DNA from: Gammaproteobacteria bacterium
Lineage (GTDB): Bacteria; Pseudomonadota; Gammaproteobacteria; Steroidobacterales; Rariloculaceae
Reading direction: 5' to 3'
Length of the DNA stretch: 64,000 nucleotides
Assembly: GCA_036381015.1 (NCBI GenBank)
Contig: DASVDR010000008.1
Location: 62,001-126,000 of the forward strand
Shown here in pieces: positions 20,385 to 30,825 of the stretch (the first letter of the stretch is position 1; every line of letters begins with the position of its first letter). The notes beneath the pieces were generated by a model that saw nothing but the letters and a program-made list of their open reading frames with translations, did not search any database and was not told the DNA's origin. The position numbers and the translations under genes are program-made.

Positions 20385-21307
20385 GCCCGCCGCTCCTCGA
20401 TCAGCGCGGCGCTGAACTGCTCGGCGTCGAACTCGTCGAGGTCGTCCACGCCCTCACCGACGGCGACGAAGCGGATCGGCAGCCGCAGCTTCCTCGCGAT
20501 CGCGAGCACGACCCCGCCCTTCGCCGTGCCGTCGAGCTTCGTGATCGCGAGCCCCGTGACGCCGAGCCGCTGATGGAACTCGGTGGCCTGCGCGAGAGCG
20601 TTCTGTCCCTGGCTCGCGTCCACGACCAGGAGCACCTCGTGCGGCGCCGAGGCGTCGAAGCGGGCGACGACGCGGCGGATCTTCTCGAGCTCGTCCATCA
20701 GCCCGGCCGACGTGTGCAGCCGTCCGGCCGTGTCCGCGAGCACGACGTCGACGTTCCGCGCGCGGGCCGCGGAGAGCGCATCGTGCACGACGGCGGCCGG
20801 GTCGGCGCCCGGCGCCTGAGCGACGATCGGCACCTTCGCGCGGTCCGCCCATTCGCCGAGCTGCTCGACGGCGGCCGCGCGGAACGTGTCGCCCGCGGCA
20901 AGAAGCACCGAAAGCCCGCGCCGGCGCAGCCGGTGCGCGATCTTGCCGATCGTCGTCGTCTTGCCCGTGCCGTTCACGCCGACCACGAGGATCACGAAGG
21001 GCCGCTTCGCGGGATCGATCGCGAGCGGCGCCTCGACGGGTCGGAGCAGCTCGAGCAGCGCCTCGCGCAGCGCGCCGACGGCCGCCTCCTGCGATGCGCC
21101 CCGGACCTTGCGGAGGCGTGCGACGAGGGACGCGGTGACGTCGACGCCGACGTCGGCCGCGAGAAGGCGCTCCTCGAAGGCTTCGAGCGCCTCGTCGTCG
21201 AGGCCGCCGCCGAAGAGCCCTCCCGTGAGCCACGAGGTTCCGCGGTTCAGGCGGGACTTGAGCTTCGCGAAAAAACCGTTGCCCTTCCGAGCTTCAGCGT
21301 CGGCCAC
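20381..21307 (-). CDS. ftsY: Signal recognition particle receptor FtsY
   Basis: The SRP receptor GTPase, which delivers ribosome-nascent chains to the membrane. The NG domain is complete: N-domain helices (LEAFEERLLAADVG), G1 GVNGTGKTTTIGK, DTAGR, TKLDGTAKGG and the C-terminal GVGEGVDDL motif. I use the GTG at 21305-21307 (VADAEARKGNGFFAKLKSRL), giving 308 residues with almost no acidic A-domain. The frame stays open upstream to 21598, but that stretch overlaps the rsmD start and the -10 box at 21350. Confidence 0.93.
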   Translation of the reverse strand: MADAEARKGNGFFAKLKSRLNRGTSWLTGGLFGGGLDDEALEAFEERLLAADVGVDVTASLVARLRKVRGASQEAAVGALREALLELLRPVEAPLAIDPAKRPFVILVVGVNGTGKTTTIGKIAHRLRRRGLSVLLAAGDTFRAAAVEQLGEWADRAKVPIVAQAPGADPAAVVHDALSAARARNVDVVLADTAGRLHTSAGLMDELEKIRRVVARFDASAPHEVLLVVDASQGQNALAQATEFHQRLGVTGLAITKLDGTAKGGVVLAIARKLRLPIRFVAVGEGVDDLDEFDAEQFSAALIEERRA

Positions 21308-21349
21308 GTGGGTCTCGAGTGCGGGAGGTGAGCGTGAGGTGCCCGCAAA

Positions 21350-21355
21350 ATTATA
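21350..21355 (-). promoter_or_regulatory. Candidate -10 box for ftsY-ftsE-ftsX
   Basis: A perfect TATAAT on the minus strand in a small AT-rich island, 43 bases upstream of the ftsY GTG. No good -35 hexamer is visible at 17 bases, so this is a partial promoter call. Its position supports the shorter ftsY start. Confidence 0.45.
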
Positions 21356-21407
21356 CGGTGCGTCCTGCACAATGGGAGAGCAGGCGTCGGGAGAGCGGGG
21401 ATCAGCA

Positions 21408-22623
<1,216 letters not shown>

Positions 22624-22713
22624 GCGCGCGGGGCCCGCAATCGATGGAACGCGGCGTGCACGGCCGGAGCGTCCGGGGCGCGCCGGATGTGGCGCGCGGC
22701 AAGGAGTGAGCCG

Positions 22714-24501
22714 ATGAGCGAGAGGCAAGGGGTTTCCGGCGGACGAGCGGCGGCGCGCGCGGCCTTGCGCGCCGGGGCGCTGGCTCGGGCGGCCGCGGTC
22801 CTCTGCGTTCTCGCGCTTCCCGTCGGCGCGGGCGCCGACGAGCCGGTGACGGCCAGGCACTTCATGGTCGCCGCCGCGAACCCGCACGCGGCGGAGGCGG
22901 GATATCGGATTCTCGAGGCGGGAGGCAGCGCCGTCGACGCCGCGATCGCCGTGCAGCTCGTGCTGTCGCTCGTCGAGCCGCAGTCGTCGAGCATCGCCGG
23001 CGGCGCGTTCATGCTGTTCTACGACGCGCCCGAGGAGGCCGGTGCGCCGGGCACGGTCGTCGCGTACTCGGGCCGCGAGACCGCGCCGGCCGCGGCCACG
23101 CCGGACATGTTCCTCGACGAGAACGGCAACCCAGAGCCCTTCTCGCGGACGGCCTTCGGCGGCCTTGCCGTCGGCGTGCCGGGCGTGATGCGGATGCTCG
23201 AGCAGGCGCACCGCGATCACGGCCGCCTGCCGTGGGCGGAGCTCTTCGAGCCGGCGATCGAGCTCGCCGAGAAAGGCTTCGAGGTTTCGCCGCGGCTCTA
23301 TTTCCTGCTCGACCAGTTCGAGCGGTTCGCGCGCGCCGAGGGCTTTCTCGCGCTCTACTACGACGAGAACGGCAAAGCGCATCCGACCGGCTACCGCATC
23401 GTGAACGAGGCGTACGCCGACTCGCTGCGGCTCCTCGCGCAGGAGGGCGCCGACGCGATGTACACCGGCGAGCTTGCGCGCGCGATCGTCGAGAAGGTGC
23501 GCGAGAACCCGTTGCGCGCGGGCCGGATGACGCTCGACGACCTCGCCGCGTATCGCCCGGAGAAGTCCGAGCCGGTCTGCAGCCCTTATCGCGAGTGGCG
23601 CGTCTGCGGGCCGCAGCTGCCGTCGTCGGGCGGCATCACGGTGCAGCAGATCCTCGGGATGCTCGGCCGCTTCGATCTCGCCGCGTCGGCCGACGATCGT
23701 GTCCGCTCGATCCACTTGATCGCGGAGGCGTCCAGGCTCGCGTTCGCGGACCGCGCGCTCTATCTCGGCGACCCGAAATTCGTCGACGTGCCGGTCGCGG
23801 CCCTCCTCGATCCGGCGTATCTCGCGCGGCGCGCGGCGCTGATCGACCCGGAGCACGCGATGCGCGACGTGACGGCCGGGCGGCCGCTCGACGCCGCCGC
23901 ATCGGTGTTCGCGCCGAGCGGGCCGCAGGAGGTCGTCTCGACGAGCCATTTCTCGATCGTGGACCGCTACGGTGACGCCGTGTCGATGACGACGAGCGTG
24001 CAGAGCACGTTCGGCAGCCAGCTCGTCGTCGGCGGATTTCTGCTGAACAATCAGCTCACGGATTTCTCGTACGAGCCCGAGCGTTTCGGGCGGCCCGTGG
24101 CGAACCGCGTGGAGGCGGGCAAGCGGCCGCTGTCGAGCATGGCTCCGACGGTGGTGCTCGACGCCGACGGGCGTCTCGAGCTCCTGATCGGGTCGCCGGG
24201 CGGGACGCGGATCATCAACTACGTGTCCCAGGCGATCGTCAACGTCCTCGACTTCGGCATGAACGTGCAGGACGCGATCTCCGCGCCGCACTTCGTCGCG
24301 CAGGACGACGGCCCGGTCGAGCTCGAGCAGGGGACGCCGATCACGACGTATGCCGCCGGGCTCGAGGATCTCGGGCACCGCGTCGTGCCGCGCACGTTGA
24401 ACAGCGGCCTGCACGGCATCGTCGTCGAGTACGGCGACGACGGCCCCGTCCTCCTCGGCGGCGCCGACCCGCGCCGCGAAGGCGTCGTCCTCGGCGATTA
24501 A
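22714..24501 (+). CDS. ggt: Gamma-glutamyltransferase (glutathione hydrolase)
   Basis: A 595-residue periplasmic Ntn-hydrolase precursor. An N-terminal signal peptide ends near VGAGAD. The autoprocessing and catalytic threonine is in VVSTSHFSIVD, preceded by the expected large-subunit sequence. Substrate-binding motifs PLSSMAPTVV and GSPGGTRIINYV are present. It cleaves gamma-glutamyl bonds of glutathione. The ATG at 22714 follows AAGGAG; an in-frame ATG at 22687 is less likely. The gene is inserted between coaD and mutM, which are neighbours in many gammaproteobacteria. It ends at repeat locus 2. Confidence 0.94.
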   Translation: MSERQGVSGGRAAARAALRAGALARAAAVLCVLALPVGAGADEPVTARHFMVAAANPHAAEAGYRILEAGGSAVDAAIAVQLVLSLVEPQSSSIAGGAFMLFYDAPEEAGAPGTVVAYSGRETAPAAATPDMFLDENGNPEPFSRTAFGGLAVGVPGVMRMLEQAHRDHGRLPWAELFEPAIELAEKGFEVSPRLYFLLDQFERFARAEGFLALYYDENGKAHPTGYRIVNEAYADSLRLLAQEGADAMYTGELARAIVEKVRENPLRAGRMTLDDLAAYRPEKSEPVCSPYREWRVCGPQLPSSGGITVQQILGMLGRFDLAASADDRVRSIHLIAEASRLAFADRALYLGDPKFVDVPVAALLDPAYLARRAALIDPEHAMRDVTAGRPLDAAASVFAPSGPQEVVSTSHFSIVDRYGDAVSMTTSVQSTFGSQLVVGGFLLNNQLTDFSYEPERFGRPVANRVEAGKRPLSSMAPTVVLDADGRLELLIGSPGGTRIINYVSQAIVNVLDFGMNVQDAISAPHFVAQDDGPVELEQGTPITTYAAGLEDLGHRVVPRTLNSGLHGIVVEYGDDGPVLLGGADPRREGVVLGD

Positions 24502-24510
24502 GTAAAAGCG

Positions 24511-24563
24511 AAAAAAGCGTGTCAGACACCATTTTTCCGCAAAAGGTGTCTGACACCTTTTTT
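24511..24563. repeat. GGTGTCAGACACC palindromic repeat, locus 2 (two units)
   Basis: A degenerate unit with an A-tract and GCGTGTCAGACACC (24511-24530), then a ten-base spacer, then a perfect unit GGTGTCTGACACC flanked by AAAA and TTTTTT (24541-24563). It fills the gap between convergent ggt and mutM, starting ten bases after the ggt stop and ending two bases before the mutM stop. Bidirectional termination is likely. Confidence 0.85.
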
Positions 24564-24565
24564 CG

Positions 24566-25381
24566 TCAGCGCTGGCAGCGGGGACAGTAGTACGCGCGCC
24601 GCTGGCCGATGGCCTTCGCGCGGATCGGGTGTCCGCAGCGCCGGCACGGGTCGCCTTCCCGATCGTAGACGTCGAGGTCGAGCTGGAAGTAGCCGGGCCG
24701 GCCGTCGCTCCCGGCGAAGTCCCGCAGCGTCGTGCCCCCGCGCTCGATCGCGTCGCTCAGCACATTCCGAACCGCGTCCACGAGCGGGTCGAACCGCGGG
24801 CGCGCGATGCGCCCCGCCGGTCGCGCCGGGTGGATGCGGGCCCGATAAAGCGCCTCGTTCGCGTAGATGTTCCCGATGCCCGCGACGATGCGGCCGTTCA
24901 TCAGGTGCTGCTTGATCGCGACCCGACGGCCGCGGCACGCGTCCGCGAGGTAGTCGGCGGTGAACTCGGCCGACAGCGGCTCCGGGCCGATTCCCGCGAG
25001 GAGCGGATGGCGTTCCGGCGCCGCCGAGAAATGCAGGCTGCCGAAGCGGCGCGGGTCGTGAAAGCGCAGGCACGCGCCGCCCTCGAAGCGGATGTCCACA
25101 TGGTCGTGGGCTTGCGGCGGCGGAGGGGAGCCGGCGTGGAAGCGCAGGCCGCCCGACATGCCGAGGTGCACGAGGAGCGTGCCGCCGTCGGTGCCGAACA
25201 GCAGATACTTGCCGCGGCGCCCGAGGGCCTCGATGCGGCGTCCGGCGAGGCGGCGCGCGAGTGTCGGCCGGACCGGCCAGCGCAGGCGCGGCTCGCGTAC
25301 CTCGACCCGCTCGATCGACCGTCCGACGACGAGCGGCGCGAGGCCGCGCCGGGTGGTCTCGACTTCGGGCAGCTCGGGCAT
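24566..25381 (-). CDS. mutM: Formamidopyrimidine-DNA glycosylase (Fpg/MutM)
   Basis: A 271-residue bifunctional glycosylase/AP lyase that excises 8-oxoguanine. The start MPELPEVET exposes the catalytic Pro and Glu after Met removal, fixing the start at 25379-25381. A conserved Lys lies in GRRGKYLLF, the helix-two-turn-helix near GIGNIYANEALYRARI, and the C-terminal zinc finger is C-x2-C (CRRCGHPI) plus CPRC. It is divergent from the desaturase. Confidence 0.95.
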   Translation of the reverse strand: MPELPEVETTRRGLAPLVVGRSIERVEVREPRLRWPVRPTLARRLAGRRIEALGRRGKYLLFGTDGGTLLVHLGMSGGLRFHAGSPPPPQAHDHVDIRFEGGACLRFHDPRRFGSLHFSAAPERHPLLAGIGPEPLSAEFTADYLADACRGRRVAIKQHLMNGRIVAGIGNIYANEALYRARIHPARPAGRIARPRFDPLVDAVRNVLSDAIERGGTTLRDFAGSDGRPGYFQLDLDVYDREGDPCRRCGHPIRAKAIGQRRAYYCPRCQR

Positions 25382-25436
25382 CGCCGCGCAGCTTAGCGGG
25401 CGCCGGGGACGGCGGCCAGCGGCTGTGAGCCGCTGC

Positions 25437-25466
25437 TTGGTGCCGGTCCCGGCCATCGGCTATAGT
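25437..25466 (+). promoter_or_regulatory. Candidate sigma70 promoter for the desaturase gene
   Basis: TTGGTG (25437-25442), 18-base spacer, TATAGT (25461-25466), located 30 bases before the desaturase GTG. The -10 is good and the -35 moderate. Confidence 0.5.
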
Positions 25467-25495
25467 GGCTCGGCCCTACCACTTCGGAATTCCCC

Positions 25496-26698
25496 GTGGA
25501 CTTCTTATTCGCGTACTACAACGGCCTGCTCGACCTGGGTCCCGTCGGATACGTCGTCGTCACGCTGCTTTGGATGCACGTGACGATGATGGGCGTCACG
25601 CTGTACTTCCACCGGGACCAGGCGCACCGGTCCGTCGACCTGCACCCCGCGGTTCGGCACTTCTTCCGCTTCTGGCTCTGGATGAACACCGGGGCGCCGA
25701 CGAAGGAGTGGGTCGCGGTGCACCGCAAGCATCACGCTCTCTGCGAGCGCGAAGGCGACCCGCACAGCCCGCGCATCTTCGGGCTCAAGAAGGTGCTGCT
25801 CGAGGGCGCGGAGCTCTACCGCGCCGAGGCGTGCAACAAGGAGACTCTCGAGAAGTACGGCAAGGGCACGCCCGACGACTGGCTCGAGCGCAACGTCTAC
25901 GGCCGCTTCACGTACACGGGCATCGCGCTTCTCGTCGTCACCGACCTCGTGCTGTTCGGCGTCCCGGGGATCATCATGATCGCGCTGCAGCTTTCGAACA
26001 TGCCGTTCCTCGCGGCGGGCGTGATCAACGGCCTGTGCCACGCGAAGGGCTACCGGAATTTCGAGACCGACGACGCGTCTACGAACCTGTGGCCGATCGG
26101 GCTGTTCGTCGCCGGCGAGGAGCTGCACAACAACCATCACGCGTTCCCGACGTCGGCGCGCTTCTCGATGCGCCGGCACGAGATCGACATGGGCTGGCTG
26201 CATCTGAAGGTGCTGACGTGGCTCGGGCTCGCGAAGATCCGCCGCGTCGCAACGCCGCCGGTCCTCGCCGACGAGGCGCGCACGATCGATCTCGAGGGTC
26301 TGCGGGCGGTGATCGTGAACCGCATGTACGTGCTTCGGCACTACACGCACACGGTCACGGTTCCGGTGCTTCAGCGCGAGATCGAGGCGATCGGCGGAAA
26401 CGCGAACGCGGTCGTCGCGGCGGTGAAGCGCTGGCTCAGCTGGCAGCCGCACATGCTGGACGAGCACGCTCGGCGGCGCCTCGAGGAGCTGCGCGAGCGG
26501 CATCCGCACTTCCAGCGCGCCCTCGAGTTTCACGCGGAGCTGAAGGCGCTGTGGGACGGGGCGCACAAGAGCAACGAGCGGCTGCTCGCCGATCTGAAGG
26601 AGTGGTGCGCCCGCGCGGAGGCGAGCGGCATTCACTGCCTTCAGGAATTCGCGGCGTATCTGAAGTCGTTCGGCGCGGCGGCGCAGCCGGCGGGCTGA
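25496..26698 (+). CDS. Membrane fatty acid desaturase (delta-9 acyl desaturase family)
   Basis: A 400-residue membrane di-iron desaturase. The three histidine boxes are HRDQAH (about 38), HRKHH (about 76) and EELHNNHHAF (about 205), with hydrophobic segments before and between them. It would introduce a cis double bond into acyl chains and tune membrane fluidity. The C-terminal 130 residues form a charged helical extension seen in one bacterial subfamily. The start is GTG at 25496. It interrupts the usual mutM-rpmG adjacency. Confidence 0.9.
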   Translation: MDFLFAYYNGLLDLGPVGYVVVTLLWMHVTMMGVTLYFHRDQAHRSVDLHPAVRHFFRFWLWMNTGAPTKEWVAVHRKHHALCEREGDPHSPRIFGLKKVLLEGAELYRAEACNKETLEKYGKGTPDDWLERNVYGRFTYTGIALLVVTDLVLFGVPGIIMIALQLSNMPFLAAGVINGLCHAKGYRNFETDDASTNLWPIGLFVAGEELHNNHHAFPTSARFSMRRHEIDMGWLHLKVLTWLGLAKIRRVATPPVLADEARTIDLEGLRAVIVNRMYVLRHYTHTVTVPVLQREIEAIGGNANAVVAAVKRWLSWQPHMLDEHARRRLEELRERHPHFQRALEFHAELKALWDGAHKSNERLLADLKEWCARAEASGIHCLQEFAAYLKSFGAAAQPAG

Positions 26699-26754
26699 AG
26701 CGGCCTTTATCGAGCCGCCCCTCGTCCCTGGGACGCGGGGCGTGCCCCGGAAAC

Positions 26755-26782
26755 GAAAAGCCCGCCGTTCGGCGGGCTTTCG
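26755..26782 (-). terminator. Rho-independent-type terminator after rpmB-rpmG
   Basis: AAAGCCCGCC, a short TTC-type loop and GGCGGGCTTT form a perfect hairpin between the convergent desaturase and rpmG genes. T-runs flank it on both strands, so it may serve both transcripts. This junction uses an ordinary hairpin and not the GGTGTC repeat. Confidence 0.75.
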
Positions 26783-26813
26783 AGGCGGTCGCGGCCCATG
26801 CGGGCGGGCCGTG

Positions 26814-26969
26814 CTATTTGATCTTCGTCTCTTTGTAGATCACGTGCTTCCGGACGCGGGGGTCGTATTTCTTGACCTCCATCTTTTCCGGATGCAGGCG
26901 GCGGTTCTTCGTGGTGGTGTAGTAGTGGCCGGTGCCGGCCGACGACATCAATCTGATCTTCTCTCGCAT
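26814..26969 (-). CDS. rpmG: 50S ribosomal protein bL33
   Basis: A 51-residue basic protein, [20 protein letters not shown] at the N-terminus and ending YKETKIK, matching bL33 of gammaproteobacteria, without the zinc-binding cysteines of the other L33 type. The ATG is at 26967-26969 behind a GAGGAGG-like site. It lies 18 bp after rpmB on the same strand. Confidence 0.96.
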   Translation of the reverse strand: MREKIRLMSSAGTGHYYTTTKNRRLHPEKMEVKKYDPRVRKHVIYKETKIK

Positions 26970-26987
26970 AGCGGCACCTCCTCGGAA

Positions 26988-27224
26988 TCAAACCCTCTCG
27001 CCACGCGCGCGCAAGTTCGCGACGACCTTCTCGATGCCAAGCTTGTCGATGATGCGCAGCCCCTTGCTGGAGACGCGCAGCTTCACGAAGCGCCGCTCGC
27101 TCTCGAGCCAGAAGCGCTGCGTGTGGAGATTCGGCAGAAAACGTCGCCGGGTCTTGTTGTTCGCGTGTGACACGTTGTTGCCCGACATCGGGCCCTTGCC
27201 GGTCACCTGACAGACTCTCGACAT
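26988..27224 (-). CDS. rpmB: 50S ribosomal protein bL28
   Basis: A 78-residue protein, [20 protein letters not shown] at its start, then [12 protein letters not shown] and a C-terminal [10 protein letters not shown], a full bL28. It is the first gene of the rpmB-rpmG operon. A promoter with TATAGT is 36 bases upstream. radC lies upstream on the same strand, as in E. coli. Confidence 0.97.
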   Translation of the reverse strand: MSRVCQVTGKGPMSGNNVSHANNKTRRRFLPNLHTQRFWLESERRFVKLRVSSKGLRIIDKLGIEKVVANLRARGERV

Positions 27225-27259
27225 TTCTCGCGGTTCCTTCGGACGGCGGAGAGCCGGCG

Positions 27260-27288
27260 ACTATAGCCCGTCCGGCCACGGCCGGCAA
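27260..27288 (-). promoter_or_regulatory. Sigma70-like promoter for rpmB-rpmG
   Basis: On the minus strand TTGCCG (27283-27288), 17-base spacer, TATAGT (27260-27265), leaving a leader of about 30 nt before rpmB. Confidence 0.55.
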
Positions 27289-27344
27289 GGCGCGGGCCAC
27301 GGCAAGGCGCGGGCACGGCCGGCACGGCGCCGTCACGGCCGGCA
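27272..27344. repeat. GC-rich short direct repeats (CACGGCCGGCA type)
   Basis: Between radC and rpmB the sequence is built from iterations of CACGGCCGGCA and AAGGCGCGGGC-like words. No gene or clear hairpin terminator is seen. It overlaps the -35 of the rpmB promoter. Confidence 0.4.
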
Positions 27345-27395
27345 CAGGCACCCGCCGCTTCGCCGCCCGCCATGTGCATGCGTCGCGCCCGGTTC

Positions 27396-28070
27396 TCAGA
27401 TCCACCCCCGCTCGGCCAGCGACACGTGGCCCGCACGGCTGACGACGACGTGATCGAGCAGCCTGACGTCGACGAGCGCGAGCGCTTTCGCGAGCTTCAG
27501 CGTGATGCTGCGGTCCGCCTCGCTCGGCTCCGCGACGCCGGACGGATGGTTGTGGCCGACGATCACCGCCGAGGCGTTGTGGTGCAGCGTGCGCTTCAGC
27601 ACCTCGCGGGGATAGACCGTGGCGCCGTCGATCGTGCCGCGAAAAAGCTCCTCGTAGCAGATGATGCGGTGGCGCGTGTCGAGAAACAGGCAGCTGAACA
27701 CCTCGTGGGGCAGATCGGCGAGCCGAGCCTTGAAGACGCGCGCCGCGTCCCCCGGCGCTTTCAACGCGGCCCGCGCTTCGGTGGGCGCCGCGAGATAGCG
27801 CCGGCCGAGCTCGACGGCTGCGAGGACTCGTGCGATGCGCGCCGGGCCGAGCCCCTTCACCTCCGCGAGCCCCGCACTGCCGCTGCGCAAGAGCCCCCCG
27901 AGCCCGCCGTGCCGGGCCAGAAGATCGCGCGCGAGGGTGACGGCATCCCCGCCGGCCGTGCCGGAGCCGATCAGCACCGCGAGAAGCTCGCCGTCCGAGA
28001 GCGCCTTCGAGCCCGCTTCGAGCAGCTTTTCCCTCGGCCGCTCGGAACGCGGCCACCGATTCACTCCCAA
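27396..28070 (-). CDS. radC: RadC family protein (JAB/MPN+ domain)
   Basis: A 224-residue RadC. An N-terminal helix-hairpin-helix-like region (EVKGLGPARIARVLAAVELGR) precedes the JAB1/MPN+ metal site HNHPSG with downstream SEAD. The family name comes from a DNA-repair association that is now doubted; members are linked to homologous recombination and competence. It lies between coaBC (divergent) and rpmB, the conserved arrangement. Confidence 0.94.
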   Translation of the reverse strand: MGVNRWPRSERPREKLLEAGSKALSDGELLAVLIGSGTAGGDAVTLARDLLARHGGLGGLLRSGSAGLAEVKGLGPARIARVLAAVELGRRYLAAPTEARAALKAPGDAARVFKARLADLPHEVFSCLFLDTRHRIICYEELFRGTIDGATVYPREVLKRTLHHNASAVIVGHNHPSGVAEPSEADRSITLKLAKALALVDVRLLDHVVVSRAGHVSLAERGWI

Positions 28071-28233
28071 CGCCGATCCCTCCCTGCGTCAGCGCGGAGT
28101 AACATACTGGGTCGCGGCGTGCCGAAACGCATGCGCGAAATGTCACCGGCGTCGAGAGAAACGGCTCTGGACCGCTTCGGTGGAAAACGAGCCTTCCCCG
28201 GCGTTAAGCTCCGAAGCGTTAGCCCGAATCCCG

Positions 28234-29508
28234 ATGACTACTTCCCCGACACGCGAGTCCGCCGCGCGCGCTGCGGGCGGCGGCCCCACGCACGTCCTGC
28301 TCGGCGTCACGGGCGGCGTCGCCGCGTACAAGAGCCCGGATCTCGTGCGCCGCCTCGTCGAGCGCCACTGCGAGGTCCAGGTCGTGCTGACCCGCGGCGC
28401 GAGCCGCTTCGTCGCACCCGTGACGTTCCAAGCGGTGTCGGGCCGGCGCGTGCGCGACGAGCTGTGGGACGAGGCGGCGGAAGCCGCAATGGGGCACATC
28501 GAGCTCGCACGGTGGGCCGACGTCGTGCTCGTCGCGCCCGCCACCGCGCATTTCATCGGGAGTCTTGCGGCCGGTCTCGCCAACGATCTGCTGACGACGC
28601 TCTGTCTCGCGACCGCCGCGCCCGTCGTGCTTGCGCCGGCGATGAACCGGCAGATGTGGGCGCACGCGGCCGTGCAGGCGAACTGCAAGCTCCTCGAGAG
28701 CCGCGGCGTCCGGCTGCTCGGGCCGACGGCGGGCGAGCAGGCGTGCGGAGAGCACGGTATGGGCCGCATGATGGAGCCGGCGGAGATCGCCGCGGCCCTG
28801 CTCGAGATCGCGCACCGCCCGGCCGCGGGCCCGCTGGCCGGCCTCAAGGCGATCGTCACGGCCGGTCCGACGCGCGAGCCGATCGACCCGGTGCGCTACA
28901 TCACGAACCGAAGCTCCGGCCGCATGGGCTTCGCTCTCGCCGCCGCGGCACGCGCCGCGGGCGCCGACGTCGTGCTGATCACGGGGCCGGTGTCCTTGAA
29001 GACGCCGATGGGCGTGCGGCGCGTGGACATCGAGACGGCGGAGGAGCTCTACAAGGCCGTTCATCGCGAGATCGCGGGCACGCATCTCTTCATCGCGTGT
29101 GCCGCGGTCTCCGACTACCGGCCGCACGAGATGGCCAAGGACAAGATCAAGCGTAGCGAGCCCGAGATGCACCTCGATCTCGTCCGCTCGCCCGATACGC
29201 TCGCGAGCGTCGCGGCGCTGCCGAACCCGCCCTTCACCGTCGGCTTCGCGGCCGAGACGCAGCACGTCGCGCGCCACGCGCGCGAGAAGCTCGAGCGCAA
29301 GGGCGTCGACATGATCGCCGCGAACAAGGTCGGGCCGGACTGCGGCTTCGACCGCGAGACGAACGAGCTCACGGTGTTTTGGCGAGGCGGCGAGACGCAC
29401 TTCGGCGAGAGCTCGAAGGACGTCCTGGCCGAGCGCCTGATCGCGCTGATCGCGGAGCGCTACCGCGAACGGCGGAACGCGGCGCCCGCTCCGGAGGCGG
29501 GCGGGTGA
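28234..29508 (+). CDS. coaBC: Bifunctional phosphopantothenoylcysteine decarboxylase/phosphopantothenate-cysteine ligase
   Basis: A 424-residue fusion for two successive steps of coenzyme A synthesis. The CoaC half is flavin-dependent, with [10 protein letters not shown], the catalytic His in [11 protein letters not shown], and PAMN. The CoaB half has [20 protein letters not shown], the dimer-interface and nucleotide motifs AAVSDYRP and KIKR. The ATG at 28234 is chosen because family similarity begins there; the frame is open further upstream. The stop overlaps the dut GTG by four bases. Confidence 0.95.
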   Translation: MTTSPTRESAARAAGGGPTHVLLGVTGGVAAYKSPDLVRRLVERHCEVQVVLTRGASRFVAPVTFQAVSGRRVRDELWDEAAEAAMGHIELARWADVVLVAPATAHFIGSLAAGLANDLLTTLCLATAAPVVLAPAMNRQMWAHAAVQANCKLLESRGVRLLGPTAGEQACGEHGMGRMMEPAEIAAALLEIAHRPAAGPLAGLKAIVTAGPTREPIDPVRYITNRSSGRMGFALAAAARAAGADVVLITGPVSLKTPMGVRRVDIETAEELYKAVHREIAGTHLFIACAAVSDYRPHEMAKDKIKRSEPEMHLDLVRSPDTLASVAALPNPPFTVGFAAETQHVARHAREKLERKGVDMIAANKVGPDCGFDRETNELTVFWRGGETHFGESSKDVLAERLIALIAERYRERRNAAPAPEAGG

Positions 29509-29972
29509 GCGCGGCCTGGGCACGCATCGAGATCAAGATTCTCGATCGCCGTGTCGGCACGCAGTTTCCGCTGCCGCAACGGGCGACGTCGGGGTCGGCC
29601 GGCGTCGATCTTCGAGCGTGCCTCGACGCGCCGCTCACGCTCGCGCCGGGCGCCTGCGAGCTGATCCCGACCGGAGTCGCGATTCACATCGCCGACCCGG
29701 GCCTCGCGGCGATCGTCCTTCCGCGCTCCGGCCTCGGCCACAAGCACGGCATCGTGCTCGGCAATCTCGTCGGCCTGATCGACTCGGACTATCAGGGCGA
29801 GCTGATGATCTCGTGCTGGAATCGGGGCGCGGCGCCGTTCTCGATCGACCCCGGCGAGCGGATCGCGCAGCTCGTGATCGTGCCGGTCGTGCAGGCGGAG
29901 TTCGACGTCGTCGACGAGTTCGCGGCGAGCGAGCGCGGCGTCGGAGGCTTCGGCCACACCGGCACGCGGTAA
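29505..29972 (+). CDS. dut: dUTP diphosphatase
   Basis: A 155-residue trimeric dUTPase, converting dUTP to dUMP to keep uracil out of DNA. The five motifs are visible, including [37 protein letters not shown] and the C-terminal P-loop-like [10 protein letters not shown]. It starts at GTG 29505 inside the end of coaBC. It ends eight bases before repeat locus 3. Confidence 0.96.
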   Translation: MSAAWARIEIKILDRRVGTQFPLPQRATSGSAGVDLRACLDAPLTLAPGACELIPTGVAIHIADPGLAAIVLPRSGLGHKHGIVLGNLVGLIDSDYQGELMISCWNRGAAPFSIDPGERIAQLVIVPVVQAEFDVVDEFAASERGVGGFGHTGTR

Positions 29973-29979
29973 TCCCACC

Positions 29980-30048
29980 AAAAAAAGGTGTCAGACACCT
30001 TTTTCCCAGACACCCTTTCTCGGGAAAAAGGTGTCGAACACCTTTTTT
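29980..30048. repeat. GGTGTCAGACACC palindromic repeat, locus 3 (three units)
   Basis: A perfect unit GGTGTCAGACACC with long A and T tracts (29980-30004) is followed by a degenerate unit containing CAGACACCC (30005-30017) and a unit GGTGTCGAACACC ending in a T-tract (to 30048). It fills the gap between convergent dut and the DUF4124 gene. Confidence 0.85.
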
Positions 30049-30053
30049 CGACG

Positions 30054-30683
30054 TCAGCCGCCCTTCAGCTCCTTGAAGCGCTGAATGTCGCTGTCGAACT
30101 GGGCCCTGAGCGTCGCCTGCTCGTCGCGCGTGCGCTGGAGCTGGGCCTCGTAGCTCGCGATGGACGATTCCGTCTGGGAGATGTCGCGCGCGAGCTCATG
30201 CGGGATCTGCGGAGCGTCCTCGCGGTCGCTGTAGGGCTTGTACTTGCCGGCTTCGGCCTTCAGCGCGGCGAGCCGGTCGCGAAGGTCGGAAAGGTAGATC
30301 TCGGTGACCGTGATCTGCGACTCGAGCAGCTCGAGGCGCCGGTCCCGCAGATCCTCGATGTCCTCGACGCTCAAGTACGTCTCGAGGAGCATTCGGTCGC
30401 GCCGCGCGATCTCCGCTTTCGCCGCGGCTTCGGTCTCGGCGGCCTCGCGCTCCCGCTCACGCGCCGCACGCTCGGCTTCGGTGACCGCGCCCTGCTGATG
30501 GTCGACCGCGATGCCCTGGCTGTTCAGGACGGCCCGGTCGCGGTCGGCGTACTCGGGAGGGATGCGGTCGCCGTAGTGCACGACGCCGTTCTCGTCGATC
30601 CAGCGGTAGAGCTTCTGTGCAAACGCCGCCCCGGCCGCGAACGTCACGGCGGCGAGCAGCAGGATGCGCAGAGATCGGTTCAC
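30054..30683 (-). CDS. DUF4124 domain-containing secreted protein
   Basis: A 209-residue exported protein. A signal peptide (MNRSLRILLLAAVTFAAGAAFAQ) is followed by a DUF4124 domain (KLYRWIDENGVVHYGDRIPPEY, described here in outline) and then a charged, helical coiled-coil-like region to the end. DUF4124 is a short periplasmic domain of unknown function. The start is GTG at 30681-30683. It occupies the place between dut and pyrE where E. coli has slmA. Confidence 0.82.
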   Translation of the reverse strand: MNRSLRILLLAAVTFAAGAAFAQKLYRWIDENGVVHYGDRIPPEYADRDRAVLNSQGIAVDHQQGAVTEAERAAREREREAAETEAAAKAEIARRDRMLLETYLSVEDIEDLRDRRLELLESQITVTEIYLSDLRDRLAALKAEAGKYKPYSDREDAPQIPHELARDISQTESSIASYEAQLQRTRDEQATLRAQFDSDIQRFKELKGG

Positions 30684-30825
30684 CTTATGTAAAACGCTTC
30701 GATATACCGACGACCGAGATATACCAGATTTCGAGCGGAATAGAACCCGCCCTCCGTCACATTCGGCTCGCGGCCGGCCTTCGGTCCAGCCTGAACGCAC
30801 GGCGGCGACGCGCTTCCGCCTGCGT